From the NCBI GenBank assembly GCA_903901425.1, contig CAIURC010000177.1, positions 1 to 35,685 of the forward strand: a stretch of DNA of 35,685 nt, written 5' to 3'. Positions 16,601 to 25,207 of this stretch are shown piece by piece. Under the pieces are notes generated by a model. It was not told where the DNA came from. It saw only the letters and a list, made by a program, of their open reading frames with translations, and did not search any database. The stretch is from an uncultured Spartobacteria bacterium. GTDB taxonomy: Bacteria; Verrucomicrobiota; Verrucomicrobiia; Chthoniobacterales; Chthoniobacteraceae. How positions within the stretch are numbered: position 1 is the stretch's first letter; every line of letters begins with the position of its first letter. Both the position numbers and the translations under genes were made by a program.

Positions 16601-18589
16601 CTAACCACCGGAGATGCTGTGCTCTACAACACCAGTGTGGGTACTGCGATTGGCGGTTTGGCTTACGAGGCGGTTTATTATGTGGTGGTGATTGATGGTG
16701 ACACGGTCCAACTCGCAGCCACCAAGGCGGATGCGAAAGCAGGCACCCCTGTGGTCATCTCCCTGACCTCCACGGGCTCCGGTACTCAGGTTTTCACCAC
16801 GACAGAAAACCCGATCGCTATCACGGCCCACGGGTTTGAGACCGGGGATGCGGTGGTTTACAGGCCCGGGGCCGGAACTGAGATTGGCGGTCTGGATGCG
16901 GGTGTGACTTATTTTGTGGTGAAACTGGATGCCAACACCATCAAGTTGGCGGCGTCCAAGGCGGATGCAACGGCGTTGACTCCGGTGACCTTGGATCTGC
17001 CGACTGCTGGAACCGGGTCTCAGCAGTTCTTCAAGGCAGACGACAAGCTGACCGTCACGGCGCACGGTTTTGCGACCGGAGATTCCGTGGTTTACGTTCC
17101 CGGAGCCGGGGCAGAGGTGGGCGGGCTGGATGCCGGAACCGTCTACTACGTGGTGGCTTTGGATGCGAATACGATCCAACTCGCTTCCTCCAAGGCGAAT
17201 GCACTGGCGGTGACTCCGGTGGTTTTGGATCTGACGGATGCGGGCACCGGAACCCAAAATTTTGTAGAGGCGGCTGACCAGATTCGGATTGTTGGGCACG
17301 GGCTGAGCACGGGGGATTCGCTGGTGTACGCGCCCGGAGCGGGTGACGCGATCGGCGGACTCACCGCTGGGACCGTGTACTACGCAGTGGCTGTGGATGC
17401 TGACAATATCCGGTTGGCGTCTTCTCAGGAAAACGCCTTGGCCGGAACTCCGGTGGTTCTGGACCTGACTTTGGCGGGGACCGGCACACAGGAGTTTTTG
17501 GAAACCAGTGACCAGATCACGATCACCGGCCATGGTTTTGTCACGGGGGATTCCGTGAAGTACCTGCCGGGTGCAGGCACAGTGATCGGTGGGCTCAGTG
17601 CAAACAGCGTGTATTTCGTGGTGGTGGAGGATGCGAACACCATCCGACTGGCCAGCACCAAGGCGGATGCCGAGGCAGACATGCCGGCGACGTTGGATCT
17701 GACTTCGGAAGGAACTGGTAGCCAGGCGTTCTTCCGGAATGACAATACCCTTCAGATTGCCGGGCACGGATTCACAACGGGCCAAGCTGTGGTGTACGCC
17801 CCCGGTGCGGGTGGAGCGATCGGCGGTTTGACCGCAGGAACGGTGTACTACGCGATTGTGGACAGCGACAACGCGATCCGGCTCGCGGCATCTCCTGAGA
17901 ATGCGGATACTCAAGTGGCGTTGACCCTGACAGCTGCCGGGACGGGGACTCAGGAGTTTTTGGCGACGAACGTGTCGCCCCAGTCCGTGCAACTCCTCGG
18001 GAAGACCGGGATCAATGGCGTGGCGCTGGTGGGAGCCGGGCTGACCTTTAGGGACGCGCTTTCGGTTTCAATTGATGGCGCGGAAGCCGCGGCGAACCGG
18101 GGTCAGGCGGTGTTCCAGTCTGGCCGATCGGCACAACTGGTTGCGGCTCTCAACTCTCTGGTCGACGAGTCGGTGAGAATTGCCAATGTGCTGGTCACCA
18201 AAGACACTGTGGTGGCCCTTGGGGAAGCGGAGAGCAGGGTGGATATTGACAATCTGAATGCACGCGCTGCGTTCACCCTGAGGACCAACGGCGGGGCGGA
18301 CTCTGTGTTCCTGGAGCGGGCGTCGTTGTTTGGGAGTTCGACCATTACCGGGATCGCTCAGATCCTCCTCGGCGATGGAGACGACACGGTCCGGATTGGA
18401 GAGAACAACGAAATCAACCCCAACCCGGTTGTGGGGATCGTCAATGGGCGGAACAACCAAGTCAGCTTCGGGGCGGCGTTGACGGTGGATGGCGGTGCTG
18501 GAGACGATACAATCAATAACATCAGTAATCCCACCAACCTGTTTAAGACGGGCGTGACACCCACTTTGACCTCAGTCACCGCGGCTTGA
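13634..18589 (+). CDS. Giant repetitive surface protein with LEPR-type N-terminus
   Basis: This 1651-residue protein begins MKMKKTAAIVEPLESRIAPA, the LEPR-type N-terminal motif found on very large repetitive proteins of Verrucomicrobiota and Planctomycetota. There is no ordinary hydrophobic signal peptide. Residues about 25-960 are low-complexity G/S/T/V/N-rich beta-repeat sequence, probably a beta-helix or beta-roll stalk, including three 115-residue copies at 354-699. Residues 981-1446 are six 78-residue HGxxTGDxVxY repeats. The C-terminal ~200 residues contain GDGDDTV and GGAGDDTI, resembling RTX calcium-binding turns. No C-terminal anchor such as PEP-CTERM is seen. It is probably an adhesin, S-layer-like or sheath component. 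A strong terminator follows, so it seems to be a single-gene transcript. Function is unproven. Confidence 0.88.
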   Translation: MKMKKTAAIVEPLESRIAPATIVTLEYVAAEKRLEMSSGGGVGDTVNVEVVQVSKDTFRVRAVDSETVLQISGDTGTASVLDFKAALNGLVFTGSDGDDQLRLSGLTGLKFFRFEGVTDPVTRVETQVDGEDRVELNNVTVTGDVSLKFGGTGQDLVTLGGNSLKVTGRLETVFGADGGNLRVTAMDSVIGTLNVSGGAGADLVEFSGTRATVTSEIVFAAGGGSNSLFVTPDVLSIGKSAVPARLNNSITFTSSGTGGDSLTLDSGVSAVLGGAVQASLDGGTNTVLLAGASLKVGAAAGFSLICEGGAGTDTLTLGALNAAFSGGVRSTLGDGSNSVTVSGISTTLGSATGVSWLYQGGQNADGISVTSEKFTTSGALNLNGSGGTNTVQILSQTASVGRGTAGETAGLSVNYVGTGGADTVQMGGTASSVDLKGAVRMDAGAGANQLAFSGVSVGLGAGVGATAGVSLQYLGGQDADSFSTSGGRFVTAGALNINGSGGTNTVQVFSQTATLGRGTAGETAGLAFNYVGEGGTDTVRLGDAASGLDLKGAVRMVAGAGANQLVFSGVSVGLGAGVGATAGVSLQYTGGQDGDSISSSGARLSTAGALNVDAGAGTNTVQMVSQSLILGKGTAGATAGLSFNYVGAGGADTVRIGSTSGGSDLKGAVKVAVGDGTNELRLRGISLKMAAGGRTDFGGSVLYTGGSGDDVLSVEAKTASLSGAVFFVSGNGDNRLVLTGASLTVGKSTAAFTGEANAKEISKSILFVANGSGQSLLSSDYKTLNLGGSVELLGTGFTGNSLSLDIQGDAVTIGKSAVLGRSVAVLGNASNAASSAEVRLSGRSLTLAGDFEVEGVQNGLTVDVDSDRLSVAGAVRVTGGNGSDSVSIEADGSVAKASVIDLKGVDAINLSPTLNAAMLNAGFDAALGLDTVSYSFNAATDIASTSAGFDAASLLVSFDASTLDINPNVFVAGSDVDTAQSRITLLQHGLTTGDAVLYNTSVGTAIGGLAYEAVYYVVVIDGDTVQLAATKADAKAGTPVVISLTSTGSGTQVFTTTENPIAITAHGFETGDAVVYRPGAGTEIGGLDAGVTYFVVKLDANTIKLAASKADATALTPVTLDLPTAGTGSQQFFKADDKLTVTAHGFATGDSVVYVPGAGAEVGGLDAGTVYYVVALDANTIQLASSKANALAVTPVVLDLTDAGTGTQNFVEAADQIRIVGHGLSTGDSLVYAPGAGDAIGGLTAGTVYYAVAVDADNIRLASSQENALAGTPVVLDLTLAGTGTQEFLETSDQITITGHGFVTGDSVKYLPGAGTVIGGLSANSVYFVVVEDANTIRLASTKADAEADMPATLDLTSEGTGSQAFFRNDNTLQIAGHGFTTGQAVVYAPGAGGAIGGLTAGTVYYAIVDSDNAIRLAASPENADTQVALTLTAAGTGTQEFLATNVSPQSVQLLGKTGINGVALVGAGLTFRDALSVSIDGAEAAANRGQAVFQSGRSAQLVAALNSLVDESVRIANVLVTKDTVVALGEAESRVDIDNLNARAAFTLRTNGGADSVFLERASLFGSSTITGIAQILLGDGDDTVRIGENNEINPNPVVGIVNGRNNQVSFGAALTVDGGAGDDTINNISNPTNLFKTGVTPTLTSVTAA
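14693..15730 (+). repeat. Three tandem 345-bp coding repeats
   Basis: Units start at 14693, 15038 and 15383. The first two are exactly 345 bp (115 codons); the third is about 348 bp and the most diverged. Each encodes VSxxYxGGQ, then GTNTVQ, GRGTAGETAG or a variant, LKGAV and GVSVGLGAGVGATAG. The spacing of the AACCAACACGG block (345 bp between copies) fixes the period. A fourth, degraded start (SVLYTGG) follows. They lie within the giant surface-protein gene. Confidence 0.85.
16574..17971 (+). repeat. Six tandem 234-bp coding repeats (HGxxTGDxVxY type)
   Basis: Units begin at 16574, 16808, 17042, 17276, 17510 and 17744. The period is 234 bp (78 codons), and the last copy is six bases shorter. 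Each encodes an ITxHG-xTGD-xVxY opening, then PGAG, IGGLxAGxxYYVV, a DANTIxLA strand with KADA, and TLDLTxAGTGTQxF. The same general repeat occurs in giant bacterial adhesins and calcium-binding proteins. DNA identity is moderate, so the copies are old or under diversification. Confidence 0.88.
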
Positions 18590-18638
18590 TCGCAGAGTGT
18601 TGATGAGCCGGGGTTCCGGTTTGTCTATTGCCAATAAG

Positions 18639-18684
18639 AGTCAGGGGGCTCCGTGTCTTTAGTACGGGCCCCCTGACTTTTTTT
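18639..18684 (+). terminator. Strong rho-independent terminator after the surface-protein gene
   Basis: AGTCAGGGGGC (18639-18649) pairs perfectly over 11 bp with GCCCCCTGACT (18668-18678), with an 18-base loop, and runs directly into seven T residues (18678-18684). On the opposite strand there is no T run, so it acts mainly on the plus strand. It shields the convergent DUF1501 operon. Confidence 0.92.
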
Positions 18685-18758
18685 ATTGAAGATGCGGATG
18701 GCACCCCACGCAGGCGACCGGGTGTATTTGCCTGCCGGTGACTGGGAAGACGAACCGC

Positions 18759-20234
18759 TCAGGCGAGCAACTCAGGGATGAGTTTCCCCTCCACGTTGGT
18801 GAGCCGGCGCTGAATGCCATTGTGCTCAAAGCTGAGGGTCTCGAAATCCAGCCCCAGCAGGTGCAGGATGGTGGCGTTGAAATGGTAGAGGGGATGGATG
18901 TTTTCCACAGCCCGCTGGCCGAGGGGGTCGGTCATCCCGTGGCTGGTTCCCGCCTTCACGCCGGCTCCTGCCAGCCAGCAGGTGAACCCGTCCGGGTTGT
19001 GGTCCCGGCCTTGGGCACCCTTCTGGAAGAACGGCATCCGGCCAAACTCGGTGCACCAGACCACGAGCGTGTCTTCCAGAAGCCCGCGCTGCTTGAGGTC
19101 TTTGAGGAGACCCGCAGCGGGCTGGTCGAGAATTTCGGCATGGGTGTCGTACTGGTTTTTGAGGTTGTTGTGGCCGTCCCAGTTGAGAGCGCCCCCGCTG
19201 GCGTAGGCGCCGTTGAACAGCTGGACGAAACGCACCCCGCGCTCCAGAAGGCGCCGCGCCAGAATACAGTTTTTGGCGAAACCCGCTTTGTTGGGGTTCT
19301 GGGTGTCATTGGCCCCGTACATTTTGAGGATATGCTCGGGTTCGGTGGAAATGTCGCTGAGCTCGGGCACGGAGAGTTGCATCCGTGCGGCGAGCTCGTA
19401 GCTGGCAATGCGCGCGGCGAGTTTGGAATCTCCAGGGTTGCGTAGAAGGTGCTCGGCGTTGAGTTGCTCGAGCAGGGTGCGCGCGGCGCGGTCAGAGTTT
19501 TGGGAGACGTTGGGAGCCGCAAGATGGCGGATCGGCGAACTGGCGCTCATCGTGGTGCCCTGGAAAGCAGCGGGGAGAAATCCGGGGGCCCAGTTGTTGG
19601 AGCCCGCCTGCGGGACACCGCGCGGGTCCGGGATGGCCACATAGGCCGGCAGGTTTTGGTTTTCGCTGCCGAGCGCGTAGGTGACCCACGAGCCCATGCT
19701 GGGAAAACCGTCCAAGGTGAATCCCGTGGACAGGAAATTCTCGGCGGGACCATGGGTGTTGGACTTGCTGGTCAGGGAATGGACAAAGGCCATTTCGTCC
19801 ACCAGTTCGCCCAAGTGCGGGACCAGATCGCTGATCATCTTCCCGGACTTGCCCCGGGGCTGGAAGTTGTACTGGGGTCGCGCGAGGTTGCCGGCCGGAC
19901 CTTGGAAAGTGACTGCCGGGCCGCCGGGCAGCGGTTTTCCGTCCCATTTGATGAGCTCCGGTTTGTAATCCCAGGTTTCGAGCTGGCTGACGGCGCCGGC
20001 GCAGAAAATCACCACGACGCGTTTGGCTTTTGCAGGGAAATGGGGTGCCCGTGGCGCGTAGGGATGTGCGGGATCGATCGCGGGTTTCCAGAGGGCGGGT
20101 GCTGAGGCGAGAAGTTTTTCGCGCTGTAGCAGGGAGGAGAGTGCGATGCAGCCAAGAGCGCTGGCGCTTTGGGTGAGGAAACCGCGGCGGTCCAGGAAAC
20201 TACGGCCTGTGGAGGAGAGGATGGGTTGGTTCAT
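18759..20234 (-). CDS. DUF1501 family exported protein (alkaline-phosphatase clan)
   Basis: This 491-residue protein has a twin-arginine-type signal ([20 protein letters not shown], about residues 15-34) and so is probably exported folded. The rest matches DUF1501: [25 protein letters not shown] near the start (split by short turns), [37 protein letters not shown] and a final RLTNVEG block. DUF1501 belongs to the sulfatase/alkaline-phosphatase structural clan, but its reaction is not established. Its ATG overlaps the stop of the PSD1/DUF1553 gene (ATGA at 20231-20234), which fixes the start and shows coupling. An upstream ATG at 20276 would read into that gene and spoil the signal peptide. 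In Planctomycetota and Verrucomicrobiota the two families are regularly adjacent, often near sulfatases. Confidence 0.93.
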   Translation of the reverse strand: MNQPILSSTGRSFLDRRGFLTQSASALGCIALSSLLQREKLLASAPALWKPAIDPAHPYAPRAPHFPAKAKRVVVIFCAGAVSQLETWDYKPELIKWDGKPLPGGPAVTFQGPAGNLARPQYNFQPRGKSGKMISDLVPHLGELVDEMAFVHSLTSKSNTHGPAENFLSTGFTLDGFPSMGSWVTYALGSENQNLPAYVAIPDPRGVPQAGSNNWAPGFLPAAFQGTTMSASSPIRHLAAPNVSQNSDRAARTLLEQLNAEHLLRNPGDSKLAARIASYELAARMQLSVPELSDISTEPEHILKMYGANDTQNPNKAGFAKNCILARRLLERGVRFVQLFNGAYASGGALNWDGHNNLKNQYDTHAEILDQPAAGLLKDLKQRGLLEDTLVVWCTEFGRMPFFQKGAQGRDHNPDGFTCWLAGAGVKAGTSHGMTDPLGQRAVENIHPLYHFNATILHLLGLDFETLSFEHNGIQRRLTNVEGKLIPELLA

Positions 20235-22984
20235 GGGATTTGGATGAATTCGTTGGTATTGAAAAGGACGCGGCACAGGCCGCTGAGGCCGTGGGTTTGA
20301 CAGAAGGCGAGGCTCTGTGAGAACTCGGAGGGATGGGGGTGCCGGCTGACCGTGAGCTGGAAGGCGGTTTGAATGGCGCTGGGAATGTCCCCGTTGTGTT
20401 GGAGTTCAAGGCGCTTGGCCATGGCTTCGGCGGCATGGAGGGTGAACGCGCTGTTGAAGAGGTTCAGGGCTTGGATCGGCGTGGTCGATTCCCGGCGCTG
20501 CGAAGTGCTCTGCGCCGCATCCGGACAGTCAAACGCCCCGAACACGACGTCCCGTTCCCGGCGGACCTTGTGCGCATAGATCATCCGGCGTTGGTTCTGA
20601 GGGGCGAAAGTTTCAACCGGTGTGAACCCCGCAAGGCCGCCCCTTTGGTGGAATAGGTTGAAACCCGGCCCGTACATTTCCGGGTTCAGGATTCCCGCTA
20701 CGGACAGGATGGAATCCCGGATGGACTCGGCCTGAAGGCGGCTTCCAGGAAACCGCCAAAGAAGGCGCGCATCGGCGTCCTTGGCTTGTGCGGCCGGCTG
20801 CGGAACAGAGCTGGACTGGCGGTAGGTGGCGGAGAGCAGGATCCGGCGGTGGAGCTTTTTGAGGGACCAGCCTTCTTGGATGAAGGTGGAGGCCAGCCAG
20901 TCGAGCAGCTCGGGATGGGAAGGTTTGATGCCGCTCCTTCCGAAGTCGCTGGGGGTCGGGACCAATCCACTTCCAAAGTGCCACTGCCAGACCCGGTTGA
21001 CCATCACGCGGGCCGTCAGTGGGTTGCGGGGGGTCGCGATCCATGCCGCCAGCGATTTGCGGCGCTCGGCCTCATCCGACGGGTTCTGGAGCTGGACAGG
21101 CTCAAAAACCGCCGGTACCCCCGGGGAAACGGCTTCCTTGGGCTGTTCTGGGTTGCCCCGGGCTAGGAGATGGATGTCGTCGGGTTTGCGGAAGGTGCCC
21201 GCAAATGCGAGCCCGGATTTCTCAAGCTGCTCGGCTTTGGCAATGAATTCCGAGCGGGTTTTCATCAGCGGACTGAACAGGTCCGAGTGGGAGTCCTGCT
21301 GTTTCTCGGGATCGAACGGTGCCCGGTCGGACGAATCGGCAACCGTGATCCATTTGCCCTTGGTGTCGAGGACCTCGATTTTGTACTGGGTGGCGAGGCG
21401 GTCCTTGAACTGGCCGGTGCGGTCCCTGCCCCAGACCACGCATTCGATGGTGGGATAGGTCTTGAACTTGAGGGTGACGGAGGAACCGGACTTCTGGTCG
21501 GCCAACCAGCTTCTGGAATTGCCATAAAGGCCGTCGGTGAGGTGGCGCGGGTCATGGCGGTCGGCCACGATGATCGAGCCGGACACCGACACCACGGCGT
21601 TTCCGAGGCTTCCAAGCGCCACGTTTCTTCCCTGGGGATCGTACACTTCAAGTTCGTCGATGCACGGCTCGAGGGTGTTGGTGTCCGTGACTGTGAGGCG
21701 GAGTTGTGAAACTTTGACGGGCGTGAACCGGTCGCAGTTCAGGTCAGGGTAGACCTGGGAGCGCTGGGGGCCCGAGAGGGCGACGGGGGACAGTTTGGCG
21801 AGTTGCTGGTTGATGTCCGCAGCCCGTTTGCGCTCAGCCTTGGCTGCAGTCCTGAGCGCCTCGGCTTCCGGAGACTGGATGGGCCTGTCCGCGTACTGGA
21901 CACCGGCGAAAAAGGACTGCATGGCGTAGTAATCGCGGTGGGAAATGGGATCGAACTTGTGGTCATGGCAGCGGGCGCATCCGACACTCAGGCCGAGGAA
22001 GGTCTGGCCCACGTTGGTCAGGATTTCGTCCAGGGAATCCTGACGGGCGAGGCGCATGGACGCTTCATCTTTGCCGATCTGACCGGGCAACAGCACTGAG
22101 GCGGTCACCAGGAACCCCGTGGCGGGATCGGCCTGAAGCGAGTCTCCGTGGATCTGTTCCCGGACAAACCGGTCGTAGGGGGTATCAGCGTTAAAGGCGC
22201 GGATCACGTAGTCCCGGTAGGGCCAGGCGTTGGGACGTTCGGTGTTCACCTCAAACCCGTGGGTGTCGGCATAGCGGACCACGTCCAGCCAGTGTTGAGC
22301 CCAGTGTTCGCCATACCGTGGGGAGGCCAGGAGACGGTCGACGACTTTGCTGTGAGAGTCCGCAGCCGGATCATTCTGAAACGCGAATGTTTCCTCGGGC
22401 GTGGGTGGAAGCCCGGTCAGATCATAGGTCACCCGGCGCAGCCACGTGGCGCGGTCGGTTTCTGGGGAGGGTGCCAGCCCCTCCTGTTCCAGTCGCGCCA
22501 GGACGAAGTGGTCGGAAGGGTCACGGGGCCAGTCCGCCCGCGTGACCGCGGGGGGCGCCGGATGACTGAGGGGTTTGAAGCTCCAGTGGTCCCGTTTGTC
22601 CTCAAGTTTCGCGGTGTCAATCCCGTCCGGCCAAGCTGCGCCTTCCTTGAGCCAGGTCTCCAGGAGCGCCTTTTCCGCAGCCGAAAGGCCCTCGCCTTTG
22701 GGCGGCATCCGCTCCTCCTTGTCTGTGCTCCGGACCAACTCCAAGAGCGGGCTTTCTTCAGGTTTGCCCGGAACCAGCGCCGCACCGTGGTTGTCGCCGC
22801 CCTTGAAGGCTGCGGCCTTGATGTCGAGCCGGAGGCCGGCTTTTTGTTTCTTCTCGCCGTGGCACTCGGTGCAGTGCTTTTCAAACAGTGGCCGGATCTG
22901 GGTGGCGAAATCCACCGGGGCGGCCTGCAGCGCGGGCGAAGCAAGGACGAAGAACAGCGGGAAAGGAGTCCGGGATTTGGGCAT
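20231..22984 (-). CDS. PSD1 / DUF1549 / DUF1553 cytochrome-type exported protein
   Basis: This 917-residue protein starts with a signal peptide (about 1-22, [14 protein letters not shown]). The planctomycete cytochrome c domain covers about 23-125, with heme motif C38-T-E-C41-H42 and a distal RMPPKG Met. DUF1549 covers about 153-370 and contains [16 protein letters not shown], with a second CxxCH at 336-340. Between 405 and 555 lies an F5/8 type C (discoidin)-like insert that may bind carbohydrate. DUF1553 covers about 635-900 ([40 protein letters not shown]). The cytochrome-like modules suggest periplasmic redox chemistry on a glycan or related substrate, but the activity is unknown. It is coupled to DUF1501 downstream and lies 50 bp after the FecR-LamG gene. 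Confidence 0.93.
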   Translation of the reverse strand: MPKSRTPFPLFFVLASPALQAAPVDFATQIRPLFEKHCTECHGEKKQKAGLRLDIKAAAFKGGDNHGAALVPGKPEESPLLELVRSTDKEERMPPKGEGLSAAEKALLETWLKEGAAWPDGIDTAKLEDKRDHWSFKPLSHPAPPAVTRADWPRDPSDHFVLARLEQEGLAPSPETDRATWLRRVTYDLTGLPPTPEETFAFQNDPAADSHSKVVDRLLASPRYGEHWAQHWLDVVRYADTHGFEVNTERPNAWPYRDYVIRAFNADTPYDRFVREQIHGDSLQADPATGFLVTASVLLPGQIGKDEASMRLARQDSLDEILTNVGQTFLGLSVGCARCHDHKFDPISHRDYYAMQSFFAGVQYADRPIQSPEAEALRTAAKAERKRAADINQQLAKLSPVALSGPQRSQVYPDLNCDRFTPVKVSQLRLTVTDTNTLEPCIDELEVYDPQGRNVALGSLGNAVVSVSGSIIVADRHDPRHLTDGLYGNSRSWLADQKSGSSVTLKFKTYPTIECVVWGRDRTGQFKDRLATQYKIEVLDTKGKWITVADSSDRAPFDPEKQQDSHSDLFSPLMKTRSEFIAKAEQLEKSGLAFAGTFRKPDDIHLLARGNPEQPKEAVSPGVPAVFEPVQLQNPSDEAERRKSLAAWIATPRNPLTARVMVNRVWQWHFGSGLVPTPSDFGRSGIKPSHPELLDWLASTFIQEGWSLKKLHRRILLSATYRQSSSVPQPAAQAKDADARLLWRFPGSRLQAESIRDSILSVAGILNPEMYGPGFNLFHQRGGLAGFTPVETFAPQNQRRMIYAHKVRRERDVVFGAFDCPDAAQSTSQRRESTTPIQALNLFNSAFTLHAAEAMAKRLELQHNGDIPSAIQTAFQLTVSRHPHPSEFSQSLAFCQTHGLSGLCRVLFNTNEFIQIP

Positions 22985-23034
22985 GGTGGGTGCGTGGTTT
23001 TGAAAACTGGGAGAAAGCAGGATGCGGCTGGCTT

Positions 23035-24495
23035 CTACCGGTACGGCGTGCCTGCCTCGTAGAGGGCTGAGATTTCGATGTCGGAAAGTGCGCGGCCGAG
23101 CAGGAGGAGTTCGTCGATCCGGCCGCTGAGTTTACGGTCCACGCGGTCCCAGTTGCCAATCTGTGCGGCTCCGAGTTTTGCGGGATGCGCCACGGCATGG
23201 AAAAACTCTCCATCTGGTTTGCCATTGAGGTAGAACCGGGTGGATTGGGTCTCGGCGTTATAGACCGTGGCGAGATGCATCCAGCGGCCCCGGTCGGGCA
23301 GGACGGAGGTCAGGGAATCTGGAAACCCGGATTTCTGTTCGCTGCCGGGCGCGGGCGTGTTGGCCCGGAGGGCGAGCCGCATGGTCATGAGGTGCGTGAC
23401 CATCCAGTGGACTTGGCCGGGCCTATCCTTTTCCCAGCCGTTGGTGTGAAGCAGGGACTGGAATAGCGCACCGAGCTGATCAATCCGGACCCAAGCCGCC
23501 AGAGTCAGTTGGGGCCAATCCCGTTCCTCGCCGAGTTCCACCTTCAAATGATGGCCCAGTTCGGAGAATTCCGGGGCTTTGGAGCCCGGCCAGCGGCCTT
23601 GGGTCATCCGGTAGTTTCCCTCAAACGCAGGTGCGCCCTCGAAATCCAAGAGCGCAATCAGTGCCGGGTCCTTCAAAATCTGGGCCCGCTGGGACTCCGC
23701 CCGTTTCTGCTGGCCGGCTGCGAGACCGGCGCTGAGGGAGGAAACTTCGCCTGGCTGAATGAACACTGAGCCCCTCAGGTCTCTGGTCTGGGTCTGGGAG
23801 GCGGAAAGGGCGAGGGCATCGCCAGTGCGCAGACTTTTCCCCGGGGCAGCCGTCGTCTTGGCGATGACTTCCCCTTGAAACACATGGATTTCTGATTCTC
23901 CGTTGTGCTGTACATCCACGCCAAACCGGGTGCCCAAGTCTACGGCCTCCCCAGTCGGCGTGATCACTGTGAACCCCTTGGCCGACGGTGGCACATCGGC
24001 AGCCACGCGCCCCCGGGACAGGTTCAGCCGGTTTCCCGGCAAAAACTGGAACCGGGCGGGCGCTTCAATCACCACCTTGGCACCCTTTGCCGTGAGGAGT
24101 TCGAGCGTACCCGAGTTCAAGTCACAGGGCTGGCCGCCTACCGGGGCCCCCGGTGCCCATTCCGGCGCAGCCGCCTCGGGACTGGTGACAGCCACCACAG
24201 TCGCAAATGGCCTCCCAAGCGGTTTGGAAAAATGGAACACGCTCAAGCAGGCGAGCAGCATGGCCGCCGCAGCGAGGCCAAAACGCCGGATCGGGAACCG
24301 CGCGATCTCACTGGGGGGCGCAATGCGCCTGGCATTTTCAGCGGCGGCCTCCGCGAGCGCGGAATCCAGATTGAGCATTTCCCGGAACTGCCGCCGCGCA
24401 GACCGGTCGGAGCGAAGCAGGGCATTGAGCTGCTGCATTTCCCCGCGGGAGATGTCACCCTGAAGATAACGCTGGAGTAGGGTGTCGAGGTTCAT
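23035..24495 (-). CDS. FecR-type transmembrane regulator with C-terminal LamG domain
   Basis: This 486-residue protein has a short helical cytoplasmic N-terminus (1-60, MNLDTLLQRYLQGDISRGEM...) that could hold the sigma factor. One transmembrane helix lies at about 72-88. A FecR-like periplasmic domain covers about 120-235 (KVVIEAPARFQF, VITPTGEAVDLGTRFGVDV, HVFQGEVIA). A concanavalin-like LamG fold covers about 280-480 (LTLAAWVRIDQL, WMHLATVYNAETQSTRFYLNG, GRIDELLLLGRALSDIEISALYEAG). FecR proteins relay outer-envelope signals to ECF sigma factors; here the LamG domain is the likely sensor, perhaps of sugars (inference). The start is the ATG at 24495, overlapping the sigma stop. The same frame stays open much further upstream, but only antisense-like composition is found there. 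Confidence 0.92.
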   Translation of the reverse strand: MNLDTLLQRYLQGDISRGEMQQLNALLRSDRSARRQFREMLNLDSALAEAAAENARRIAPPSEIARFPIRRFGLAAAAMLLACLSVFHFSKPLGRPFATVVAVTSPEAAAPEWAPGAPVGGQPCDLNSGTLELLTAKGAKVVIEAPARFQFLPGNRLNLSRGRVAADVPPSAKGFTVITPTGEAVDLGTRFGVDVQHNGESEIHVFQGEVIAKTTAAPGKSLRTGDALALSASQTQTRDLRGSVFIQPGEVSSLSAGLAAGQQKRAESQRAQILKDPALIALLDFEGAPAFEGNYRMTQGRWPGSKAPEFSELGHHLKVELGEERDWPQLTLAAWVRIDQLGALFQSLLHTNGWEKDRPGQVHWMVTHLMTMRLALRANTPAPGSEQKSGFPDSLTSVLPDRGRWMHLATVYNAETQSTRFYLNGKPDGEFFHAVAHPAKLGAAQIGNWDRVDRKLSGRIDELLLLGRALSDIEISALYEAGTPYR

Positions 24496-25052
24496 GCGAT
24501 ACGCGGTTGGCCCGCTGAAAACGCGGTCGTCTTCTGGCTGGACGCTTTTTGGATGCACTCCAGAAGAAGCCGGCGCATCCGGTGCAGCCATTGGTAGAAC
24601 CCCGTGACAGAGCGGCCGCTTTGTCCGGCCAGGGCTTCGGTGGAGGTTTCCCGGCTGTAGGCGTGGAGAATCAGGTGCCGGTTTTTTTCCGGAATCTTCT
24701 GCATGCAGGAGGCCAGCGCTTCCCGCTGGTCCTGAAGGAGCCGGTCTTCCTCCGCGGATTCCTCGGCCAGGGTGAGGGCCACGTCTTCGTCTAGAACCAG
24801 CCGGTCCCGGCTCCTGTCCCGGATCCAAGCCAGAACCTCGTACCGGGCCACTTTGAACGCCCAAGCCCGGAAATCGGTGCCGGACGCGAATGTCGGGAAT
24901 TTTTCCCAGAGAACCACAGCGATGTCCTGCAGGACATCGTCGGCATCCGAGCGTTGGGGGACCAGACGCCGCACAAAGGCGCGGAGTGCGGGTTCGTGCT
25001 CCGTGTAGGCGCGGAGAAAAAGGTGATGGGGGTTGGGGGCCTCCGGTCGCAT
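24492..25052 (-). CDS. ECF-type RNA polymerase sigma factor
   Basis: This 186-residue protein is of the Rhodopirellula/Verrucomicrobium ECF type. Region 2 covers about 15-85 (LRAFVRRLVPQRSDADDVLQDI, FRAWAFKVARYEVLAWIRD). Region 4 covers about 115-167 (MQKIPEKNRHLILHAYSRETSTEALAGQSGRS, with a helix-turn-helix). There is no region 1 or 3. It overlaps the FecR-LamG start by four bases (ATGA at 24492-24495), so the pair is co-translated. It probably directs transcription of this module and perhaps of other envelope genes, with release controlled by the FecR protein. The promoter should lie in the ~90 bp between its start and the serA terminator, but no consensus is clear. A GTGGAG about 22 bases upstream is too far to be a normal ribosome site. 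Confidence 0.93.
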   Translation of the reverse strand: MRPEAPNPHHLFLRAYTEHEPALRAFVRRLVPQRSDADDVLQDIAVVLWEKFPTFASGTDFRAWAFKVARYEVLAWIRDRSRDRLVLDEDVALTLAEESAEEDRLLQDQREALASCMQKIPEKNRHLILHAYSRETSTEALAGQSGRSVTGFYQWLHRMRRLLLECIQKASSQKTTAFSAGQPRIA

Positions 25053-25145
25053 GGCTTTTCACTGGGGCAACTCCACCCCCGCCCCCTTTTTAACACGAAA
25101 AATCAAAAAAAGTGCAGAAACCCAAAAGATTGCGGTTTTTGCCTG

Positions 25146-25180
25146 AAAAAAACCGTGCCCGGTTTTGAGGCCGGGCACGG
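25146..25180 (-). terminator. Rho-independent terminator of serA
   Basis: A perfect 10-bp stem, CCGTGCCCGG (25153-25162) with CCGGGCACGG (25171-25180), encloses an 8-base loop. On the minus strand it is followed by seven U residues (A run at 25146-25152). It lies just past the serA stop and separates serA from the sigma-factor operon. Confidence 0.93.
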
Positions 25181-25207
25181 TGTAAAACCAAATGAATGGA
25201 GGTGGGG

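Noticed and set aside
16574-17971. Regular direct repeats as a possible CRISPR array
   Set aside because: Units are 234 bp, in frame and coding, with no short repeat/spacer structure and no cas genes.
16601-17992. Minus-strand 463-codon frame opposite the HG repeats
   Set aside because: It only mirrors the six coding repeats of the plus strand.
24496-25062. 189-residue N-terminal extension of the FecR-LamG reading frame
   Set aside because: It lies wholly over the sigma-factor gene in another frame and has Arg/Pro/Gly-rich shadow composition; the ATGA overlap gives the true start.
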